Shown here: positions 6,634 to 10,961 of the stretch, piece after piece | How the letters are laid out: each line of letters starts with the position of its first letter | Numbering within the stretch: position 1 is the stretch's first letter | Assembly: GCA_946056345.1 (NCBI GenBank) | Contig: CAMGJH010000005.1 | Location: 1 to 10,961 of the forward strand | Source of the DNA: an uncultured Lentisphaeraceae bacterium | GTDB lineage: Bacteria; Verrucomicrobiota; Kiritimatiellia; RFP12; DVOR01 | Reading direction: 5' to 3' | DNA length: 10,961 nt | Position numbers and translations under genes: made by a program | Notes under the pieces: generated by a model | Told to the model about the DNA's origin: nothing | What the model saw: the letters and a program-made list of their open reading frames with translations, nothing else | Databases searched by the model: none

Positions 6634-7354
6634 CGCGCTGGTTCCCCAGCTCTACGTGGTGGCCACTCCGCTGGGCAACCTGGCGGACCTCTCGGACCGC
6701 GTCCGCGCGACCCTGGCCGCCGCCCCCGTCATCGCCTGCGAGGACACGCGCCGTACCTGGCAGCTTCTCTCGGCGCTCGAGATTCCTCGCCCGGAGATGT
6801 TCTCCTACCGCCAGGGCAACGAGGAGCAGGTGACCGCGCGCATCGTCGGCTTCGTCCGCTCGGGTATGCCCGTGGCGCTCTGCTCCGACGGCGGCTACCC
6901 GGGCATTAGCGACCCGGGCTACCGCGTCCTGCGTACCTTCGCCACCGAGGGCCTGCCCTACACCGTCCTGCCCGGGCCGTGTAGCGTGGAGCTCGCGCTC
7001 CTGCTCTCGGGCCTGCCCACCTCCAGCTACACCTTCAAGGGCTTTCCGCCGCGCAAAGCCGGGGCGCTGCGCAAGTTCTTCGAGCAAGAGCGCGACCTGC
7101 CGCACACGCTCGTTTGCCTGGAGTCGCCCTTCCGCCTAGCTGCCAGCCTCAAGGCCGCCCGCGAAGTCTTTGGCGAGCGCGAGTGCGCCGTCTGCCTGGA
7201 GATGACCAAGGTGCACGAGCGCGTCCTGCGCGGCACCCTCTCCGAAGTGATTGATTTACTTGTGGCCCGCCCGCCGAAGGGCGAAGCCACCTATGTTATT
7301 GCCGGGGCCAACCCGAAGTTCGACCATTCCGACACACAGGAAGAAAACCGATGA
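6626..7354 (+). CDS. rsmI: 16S rRNA (cytidine-1402) 2'-O-methyltransferase RsmI
   Basis: SAM-dependent methyltransferase that 2'-O-methylates C1402 in the decoding centre of 16S rRNA. The 242 residues carry the family hallmarks: LYVVATPLGNLADLSDR (9-25), E39-DTR, SDGGYPGISDPG (87-98), PGPCSVELALLLSGLP (116-131), GFPPRK (139-144), LESPFR (165-170), and EMTKVHERVLRGT (192-204). The usual SDAGTP motif is varied to SDGGYP. The protein ends about 40 residues earlier than E. coli RsmI (286 residues) and so lacks most or all of the small C-terminal domain found in many homologues; this looks natural because the stop overlaps the next gene. The ATG lies 8 nt inside the kinase gene, with no obvious ribosome-binding site, which suggests translational coupling. 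Placement between envelope genes is unusual for this housekeeping gene, but there is no compositional break. Assignment is secure. Confidence 0.96.
   Translation: MTNALVPQLYVVATPLGNLADLSDRVRATLAAAPVIACEDTRRTWQLLSALEIPRPEMFSYRQGNEEQVTARIVGFVRSGMPVALCSDGGYPGISDPGYRVLRTFATEGLPYTVLPGPCSVELALLLSGLPTSSYTFKGFPPRKAGALRKFFEQERDLPHTLVCLESPFRLAASLKAAREVFGERECAVCLEMTKVHERVLRGTLSEVIDLLVARPPKGEATYVIAGANPKFDHSDTQEENR
7338..7343 (+). promoter_or_regulatory. Ribosome-binding site of the DUF481 gene, inside rsmI
   Basis: AGGAAG lies 7 nt before ATG 7351 within the last codons of rsmI. Together with the ATGA stop/start overlap it indicates coupled translation and supports this start. Confidence 0.7.
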
Positions 7355-8451
7355 AGCACTCCACACTCATCCTCCTCGCTTGCCTGCTCGCCGTCTCCGG
7401 TGCCACACTCCAGGCCGACACCGTCACCACCACCACCGGGGATGTCCTCCACGGCACCATCAAGGGCATCCAGGGTGGTAACATCACCCTCGAAACCGAC
7501 TTCGCCGGCACCCTCCAGATTGCCAAGGACAAGGTCGCCAAGGTCGACTACACTGCCGAGGGCGAGTTCTACGTCCGCACCGACCCGGCCAACGAAGAGG
7601 CCAAGACCCTGGTGAAGGTCGGCCGCGATGCCGAGGGCAACACCATCCTCATCCCCACCCAGGAGAAGGCCGAGGCCCTGGCCATCACCGAAGCCTCCAC
7701 CCTCTGGACCCCCGGCGACACCGACCCTGACTTCCCGCCAATCAAGCGCTGGGCCTACTCCGCCAGCCTCGGCATCACCGGCAACTCCGGCGCCTCCAAC
7801 GACCTCTCCGTCTCCGCCTACGCCGATGCCGTGCGCACGGGCGAGGAGACCACCTTCAAGCTCTACGGCTCGTATAACAAGACCCGCTCCGAGGGCGAGC
7901 TCACCGCCGAGCGCTACATCGGCGGCCTCGACTTCGAGCACCGCCCCTACGAGTACTTCTCCTGGTACGTCCGCGACGAAGCCCAGCACAACCGCTTCAA
8001 CGACTACAAGTTGCGCAACGTCCTCGGCCTCGGCTACGGCCTCTACGTCTGGAACGAGAAGACCGAGAAGGGCGTCTCGCTCCTGCGCTTCCGCGCCGGT
8101 CTCGCCCACACCTACGTGGAACACTACACCCACGAGGAGAACTCCGATAGCCGCCTGACCGATAGCGATATCGCCCTCGATCTTGGCCTCCTCTTCCACT
8201 ACGACTTCTCCACCGGCGTCCAGTGGAACACCGAAATCACCTACACCCCGCTCATCGACGACCTCGACAAGGGCACCCTCGTCCACGAGTCCAAGCTCTC
8301 CTACCTCCTGAGCGAGCTCGCGACCATCGACTCTCGCCTCTCGGATATCTCCCTCGAGGCCGGTATGCGCAACGAGTACCAGACTCAGCCCGAGCCCGGG
8401 ATGAACCACACCGATACCACCTGGTACGTCCGCCTCAAGAAGTCTTGGTAA
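7351..8451 (+). CDS. DUF481-type (YdiY-like) outer-membrane protein
   Basis: Putative salt/stress-type outer-membrane barrel protein of 366 residues; the molecular function of this family is unknown. The signal peptide is residues 1-22 (hydrophobic core LILLACLLAVSGATL, cleavage near LQA-D). Residues 23-70 form a small all-beta segment typical of family members (TGDVLHGTIKGIQGGNITLETDFAGTLQI split over 29-57). A linker follows (about 100-130). The C-terminal part (about 135-366) is a barrel: GITGNSGASNDLSVSAYADAV starts it around 141, followed by regular strands ending in WYVRLKKSW. Trp as the last residue fits an outer-membrane C-terminal signal. The gene overlaps rsmI by 4 nt (ATGA), so it is probably translated with it. 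It is followed by a 73-bp gap containing a heptamer repeat array. A Cys at residue 10 lies mid-hydrophobic core and is not a convincing lipobox. Family call is good; physiological role is not known. Confidence 0.85.
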   Translation: MKHSTLILLACLLAVSGATLQADTVTTTTGDVLHGTIKGIQGGNITLETDFAGTLQIAKDKVAKVDYTAEGEFYVRTDPANEEAKTLVKVGRDAEGNTILIPTQEKAEALAITEASTLWTPGDTDPDFPPIKRWAYSASLGITGNSGASNDLSVSAYADAVRTGEETTFKLYGSYNKTRSEGELTAERYIGGLDFEHRPYEYFSWYVRDEAQHNRFNDYKLRNVLGLGYGLYVWNEKTEKGVSLLRFRAGLAHTYVEHYTHEENSDSRLTDSDIALDLGLLFHYDFSTGVQWNTEITYTPLIDDLDKGTLVHESKLSYLLSELATIDSRLSDISLEAGMRNEYQTQPEPGMNHTDTTWYVRLKKSW

Positions 8452-8475
8452 AGTTTGCTGCGCCGCGGAACGCGC

Positions 8476-8517
8476 GCTAACAGCTAGCAGCTAACCGCTA
8501 ACAGCTAACAGCTAAAG
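8476..8517 (+). repeat. Six-copy 7-bp tandem repeat upstream of pdxJ
   Basis: Six consecutive heptamers fill this 42-bp tract: GCTAACA, GCTAGCA, GCTAACC, GCTAACA, GCTAACA, GCTAAAG. Every unit carries TAA or TAG. Because 7 is not a multiple of 3, these stops occur in all three forward frames, and the complement carries TAG in all three reverse frames. The last unit merges into the AAAGG ribosome-binding site of pdxJ. Its base composition is much richer in A/T than the surrounding genes. Copy number could vary by slippage; function is unknown. Confidence 0.9.
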
Positions 8518-8518
8518 G
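8514..8518 (+). promoter_or_regulatory. Ribosome-binding site of pdxJ, at the repeat edge
   Basis: AAAGG lies 6 nt before ATG 8525 and overlaps the last, diverged heptamer (GCTAAAG). Changes in repeat number upstream would not alter the spacing to the start codon. The site is moderate in strength. Confidence 0.6.
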
Positions 8519-8524
8519 TCCCCT

Positions 8525-9247
8525 ATGCTCACCCCTCTCAAGCTCGGCGTTAATATCGACCACGCCGCCACCCTCCGTCAGGCCCGCGGCGTCGACTACC
8601 CCAACCTCGTGGAGATCGCCCGCCTCGCCGAACGCGGCGGTGCCGACGGCATCACCATCCACCTGCGCGAAGACCGCCGTCACATCCAGGATGCCGACGT
8701 CTACACCCTGCGCAAGACCCTCACCACCCGGATGAACCTCGAGATGGCCAACAACCCCGAGATCGTCCGCATCGCCCTCGAAGTCCGCCCCGACGAAGTC
8801 TGCCTCGTCCCCGAGCGCCGCCAGGAACTCACCACCGAAGGCGGCCTCGATGCCGCCGGCCAGTTCGACGCCCTCCGCCCCACCGTCGCGGCCCTCGCGG
8901 CCAACGGCACCCACGTCTCGCTCTTCATCGCCCCCGAGCGTAAGCAGCTCGAAGCCGCCGCCGAACTCGGCGCGCCCTACGTTGAGCTCCACACCGGCGC
9001 CTACGCCAACGCCACCGGCGACGAACTCAAGCGCGAAGTCGAGGCCCTCCACGATGCCGCCGCCTACGGCGCCACCCTCGGCCTGCGCGTCAACGCCGGC
9101 CACGGTCTCACAATGACCAACGTCAAGCCGCTGCTCGACATCCCCAACCTCGACACCCTCAACATCGGCCACAGCATCATCGCCCACGCCCTCTTCGTCG
9201 GCGTTGAACAAGCCGTGCGCGATATGGTCGCCGCCTGCGCGCGCTAA
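8525..9247 (+). CDS. pdxJ: Pyridoxine 5'-phosphate synthase PdxJ
   Basis: Cytoplasmic enzyme that condenses 1-deoxy-D-xylulose 5-phosphate with 3-amino-2-oxopropyl phosphate to make pyridoxine 5'-phosphate, the last ring-forming step of DXP-dependent vitamin B6 synthesis. The 240-residue length is typical. Family motifs appear in order: LGVNIDHAATLRQARG (7-22), GADGITIHLREDRRHI (39-54, H46), NLEMA (71-75, E73), EVCLVPERRQELTTEGGLD (91-109), HTGAYA (156-161), VNAGHGL (189-195, H193) and NIGHSII (213-219). H46, E73 and H193 correspond to the catalytic H45, E72 and H193 of the E. coli enzyme. The start is supported by AAAGG 6 nt upstream and by the family N-terminus. It lies 73 bp after the DUF481 gene, behind the heptamer array, and 9 bp before tgt, with which it is probably co-transcribed. 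Strong preference for C-ending codons. Assignment is secure. Confidence 0.98.
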   Translation: MLTPLKLGVNIDHAATLRQARGVDYPNLVEIARLAERGGADGITIHLREDRRHIQDADVYTLRKTLTTRMNLEMANNPEIVRIALEVRPDEVCLVPERRQELTTEGGLDAAGQFDALRPTVAALAANGTHVSLFIAPERKQLEAAAELGAPYVELHTGAYANATGDELKREVEALHDAAAYGATLGLRVNAGHGLTMTNVKPLLDIPNLDTLNIGHSIIAHALFVGVEQAVRDMVAACAR

Positions 9248-9256
9248 CTCTCGCTT

Positions 9257-10420
9257 ATGGCAGACCTCGCTCCCCGCTCTGTCGGCACCTACGAAATCCT
9301 CCACGAAGACGCTCACACCGGCGCGCGCCTCGGCCGCCTCTGGACCCACCACGGCCCGGTCGAGACCCCCGTCTTTATGCCCGTGGGCACCCAGGCCACC
9401 GTCAAAACCCTGGCGGCCGACGACCTCGAGGCCCTACGTGCGCCCATCATCCTCGGCAACACCTACCACCTGATGCTCCGCCCCGGGATGGAGGTGATGG
9501 AGCAGCTCGGCGGCCTGCACGCCTTCCAAGATTGGCACGGCCCTATCCTCACCGATTCCGGCGGCTTCCAGGTCTTCTCCCTCTCCTCCCTGCGCAAAAT
9601 CACCGAAGAGGGCGTCTCCTTCCAATCGCACATCGATGGCCGCCGCCTCTTTATGGGCCCTAAGGAGTCGATGGCCGTCCAGCGCGTCTTGGGCTCGGAC
9701 ATCGCGATGCTCTTCGATGAGTGCATTCCCTATCCCGCCACGCCCGACTACGCTGCCAAGAGCGTCGAAAAGACCCTCCGCTGGGCGCGCGTCTGCCTAG
9801 AGCAACCCCGCGCCGAGGGCCAGCTCTATTTCGGCATCGTCCAAGGCTCGGAATACGCCCACCTGCGCAAACACTGCGCCCTGGAACTCGCCGCAATGGA
9901 GCAAGACGGCCTCGACGGCTTTGCCGTCGGCGGCGTCTCGGTGGGCGAACCCGAACCCTTTATCCTCAAAGGCATTGGCGACTCGGTCCCCTTCATGCCC
10001 CGCCACCGCCCCCGCTACGTGATGGGCCTGGGAGACCTCTGGCAAATGACCGAAGCCGTCGGGATGGGCTGCGACATGTTCGACTGCGTCATCCCCACCC
10101 GCAACGCCCGCAACGGCTCGGCCTTCACCAACGACGGCCCCTACCCCGTCAAGGCCGGTGCCTGGAAAGCCTCCAACCTCCCCGTCGAGCCCGGCTGCAC
10201 CTGCCCCTGCTGCGCGCGCTACACCCGCGGCTACGTCCGCCATCTCCTCAACACCTCCGAGATGCTCGGCTACCGCCTCCTCACCCTCCACAACATCCAC
10301 TGCTACCTCCGCTTTATGGAGCGCATGCGCCAAGCCATCGCCAACGACTGCTTCCGCGACTTCCGCGCCGAAGCCTATACCCGCCTTCGCGAACACCCCA
10401 CCCGCGGCGAAGGCCGCTAA
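9257..10420 (+). CDS. tgt: tRNA-guanine transglycosylase (queuine tRNA-ribosyltransferase)
   Basis: Exchanges guanine-34 in the anticodon of Asn, Asp, His and Tyr tRNAs for preQ1, in the queuosine pathway. The 387-residue length is usual. Key motifs: TPVFMPVGTQATVK (37-50), LGNTYHLMLRPG (66-77), LTDSGGFQVFSL (98-109, general acid/base D100), FGIVQGS (192-198), GFAVGGVSVGE (221-231), VMGLGD (255-260), and CDMFDCVIPTRNARNG (272-287) containing the nucleophile D276. The zinc site is complete: C314, C316, C319 and H345, with the same 31-residue spacing between first Cys and His as in the Zymomonas enzyme. The start ATG is 9 bp after the pdxJ stop; the gap has no recognisable ribosome-binding site, so translation may depend on reinitiation after pdxJ. 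No other queuosine genes are in the window. The stop codon sits in the loop of a short GC-rich hairpin. Assignment is secure. Confidence 0.98.
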   Translation: MADLAPRSVGTYEILHEDAHTGARLGRLWTHHGPVETPVFMPVGTQATVKTLAADDLEALRAPIILGNTYHLMLRPGMEVMEQLGGLHAFQDWHGPILTDSGGFQVFSLSSLRKITEEGVSFQSHIDGRRLFMGPKESMAVQRVLGSDIAMLFDECIPYPATPDYAAKSVEKTLRWARVCLEQPRAEGQLYFGIVQGSEYAHLRKHCALELAAMEQDGLDGFAVGGVSVGEPEPFILKGIGDSVPFMPRHRPRYVMGLGDLWQMTEAVGMGCDMFDCVIPTRNARNGSAFTNDGPYPVKAGAWKASNLPVEPGCTCPCCARYTRGYVRHLLNTSEMLGYRLLTLHNIHCYLRFMERMRQAIANDCFRDFRAEAYTRLREHPTRGEGR

Positions 10421-10427
10421 GGCCTTC
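10409..10427 (+). other. Hairpin spanning the tgt stop codon
   Basis: GAAGGCC (10409-10415) pairs perfectly with GGCCTTC (10421-10427), leaving a 5-nt loop that contains the tgt stop codon TAA. It is followed by a C-run, not a U-run, so intrinsic termination is doubtful. It could protect the 3' end or slow termination. Confidence 0.6.
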
Positions 10428-10460
10428 CCCCCCGCCATTGCGTGGGGGGCGCTCCACCCC

Positions 10461-10489
10461 GGTCGGTGCACCCTTCGGGCACACCGGCT
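10461..10489 (+). other. GC-rich hairpin in the tgt 3' intergenic region
   Basis: CGGTG (10464-10468) pairs with CACCG (10482-10486), and CCC (10471-10473) with GGG (10477-10479), around a 2x2 internal loop and a CCCTTCGGG tip. Flanking G-C and wobble pairs extend it by about three positions. No U-tract follows. A second small hairpin, GGCCC-GCA-GGGCC, sits at 10493-10505. Together they may form a structured 3' end for the tgt transcript. Confidence 0.5.
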
Positions 10490-10537
10490 GAAGGCCCGCA
10501 GGGCCGCAACTAAGCGTTTTGCGTTGTCCGCTTTGAT

Positions 10538-10557
10538 GGGCCGCGTCCTCGCGGCCC
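10538..10557. terminator. Candidate bidirectional terminator hairpin between convergent genes
   Basis: GGGCCGCG (10538-10545) and CGCGGCCC (10550-10557) form a perfect 8-bp stem with a 4-nt loop. It lies 2 bp beyond the stop of the minus-strand gene ending at 10560 and downstream of tgt, where a shared terminator would be expected. Neither strand has a clear U-run after the stem, so it is only terminator-like; Rho-dependent ending or processing is equally possible. Confidence 0.5.
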
Positions 10558-10559
10558 CC

Positions 10560-10961
10560 TTAAGCCCGTTGCGAGGGGAGGTCCTCGTAGGCAATGCTCT
10601 GGAGTTCGCGCTTACCCTTGTGGAAGGAGAGACCAACGAGGACGAGCGGACGGCCGTCGTGGAGGTAAGGCGTGGTGTAGCCGCGCTCCTTAATCTGCTG
10701 AAGGGCCTCCTGGGCGGTCGTGCCGTCGGTCTTGAACTCGAAGAGGTAGATGAAGTCCGGGAGCTTAACCACCATATCCGCGCGCTTGCCAGAGGATTGA
10801 CCCGCCTCGACAATCGGCTCGAAGCCGCGCGCGAGGAAGAAAGCCTGCAGAAGCCGCTGGTAGTTATACTCCTGAATGCGCTCCTCGGTGGCGCCGTAGT
10901 GGCACTTGGCGTAGAAGTCGGGCAAATCGGCGCGCAGGAAGAGGTCCCGGTGCTCGTAGTC
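10560..10961 (-). CDS. PD-(D/E)XK nuclease-like C-terminal domain of a larger protein (5' partial)
   Basis: C-terminal 133 residues of a minus-strand gene; the frame is open to the right edge, so the N-terminal part is missing. The sequence fits the PDDEXK_9 (DUF1703) domain, usually found after an AAA-ATPase-like domain in proteins of about 500-600 residues. Counting from the window edge: a helix with YNYQRLLQAFFLARGFEP (32-49), then SGKRADMVVKLPDFIYLFEFK (58-77 core), giving D62 and E75-x-K77 as the putative nuclease residues, then ALQQIKERGY (86-95) and a closing LVLVGLSFHKGKRELQSI (106-123), which is the usual order. Function is not established for this family; nuclease activity is inferred from the fold. 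A TTG at 10925 could be a start but is unlikely because the frame stays open and family-like upstream (HRDLFLRADLPDFY). It converges with tgt across 139 bp of hairpin-rich DNA. Such genes are often multicopy in anaerobe genomes; no mobile-element ends are visible here. Confidence 0.82.
   Translation of the reverse strand, partial: DYEHRDLFLRADLPDFYAKCHYGATEERIQEYNYQRLLQAFFLARGFEPIVEAGQSSGKRADMVVKLPDFIYLFEFKTDGTTAQEALQQIKERGYTTPYLHDGRPLVLVGLSFHKGKRELQSIAYEDLPSQRA

Noticed and set aside
7351..7383. Lipoprotein signal for the DUF481 protein (Cys at residue 10)
   Set aside because: The cysteine sits in the middle of the hydrophobic core, too early for a lipobox; a standard cleavage site occurs near residue 22.
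7291..8409. Minus-strand open frame of 372 codons opposite the DUF481 gene
   Set aside because: Shadow of C-ending codons; the product is a Gly/Val/Glu-rich string, and the plus strand encodes a protein with a signal peptide and barrel.
8452..8475. Promoter between the DUF481 gene and pdxJ
   Set aside because: I see no pair of -35/-10-like elements in this short GC-rich stretch, and the heptamer array itself does not give a convincing -10 with a spaced -35.
8476..8517. CRISPR array or attachment site
   Set aside because: The units are 7 bp with no spacers, and there are no flanking integrase genes or longer direct repeats.
9797..10813. Minus-strand open frame of 338 codons across the end of tgt and the intergenic hairpins
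   Set aside because: It overlaps both tgt and the PD-(D/E)XK frame, each of which has clear family motifs; this product has none.
10923..10925. TTG as a true start making a 121-residue stand-alone protein
   Set aside because: The frame remains open to the window edge with sensible sequence, there is no ribosome-binding site evident, and the domain normally forms the end of a larger protein.

Overview
This window is a GC-rich, densely packed stretch of bacterial chromosome. Nine genes read in one direction and a tenth, cut by the right edge, faces them. Signal peptides, two outer-membrane-type barrels and a Wza/Wzc export system indicate a Gram-negative cell envelope. The lineage cannot be fixed from sequence alone. 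A verrucomicrobial (Opitutae-like) or other PVC-group bacterium is my best guess, based on the flavour of the export genes and the AAA/PD-(D/E)XK family protein; this is a weak inference.

Region 1 (2-6633) is the export and assembly core of a secreted polysaccharide locus. It holds the end of a Wza-type polysaccharide export protein, an unrecognised secreted Ala/Pro-rich protein, an outer-membrane beta-barrel, a polytopic membrane protein resembling O-antigen ligases/Wzy polymerases, and a Wzc-type chain-length regulator fused to a bacterial tyrosine kinase (BY-kinase). Gaps are 19-33 bp, so they probably form one operon. No glycosyltransferase or flippase lies in the window, so any would be to the left. 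Working model: the polymerase builds the chain, Wzc controls length and opens the export path, the Wza-like protein carries the chain across the periplasm, and the barrel with its unknown partner forms or gates the outer-membrane exit.

Region 2 (6626-8451) is coupled to region 1 by overlaps. rsmI (16S rRNA 2'-O-methyltransferase) starts 8 nt inside the end of the kinase gene. A DUF481-type outer-membrane protein gene starts 4 nt inside rsmI. A housekeeping rRNA modification gene is thus embedded between envelope genes.

Region 3 (8452-10420) begins with a 42-bp array of six 7-bp repeats that runs into the ribosome-binding site of pdxJ (pyridoxine 5'-phosphate synthase). tgt (queuine tRNA-ribosyltransferase) follows 9 bp later.

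Region 4 (10421-10961) is a 139-bp intergenic segment full of GC-rich hairpins between the convergent ends of tgt and a minus-strand gene. That gene encodes the C-terminal PD-(D/E)XK nuclease-like domain of a larger protein that continues past the right edge.

No gene-free stretch exceeds 300 bases. I see no tRNA, rRNA, CRISPR array, insertion sequence or convincing sigma70 promoter. The least ordinary points are the unknown secreted protein inside the export core, a polymerase-like protein with Pro where the family His is expected, a tyrosine-repeat N-terminal tail on the kinase, and the heptamer array. I did not find a demonstrably new system; the export core with its unknown component is the best candidate.
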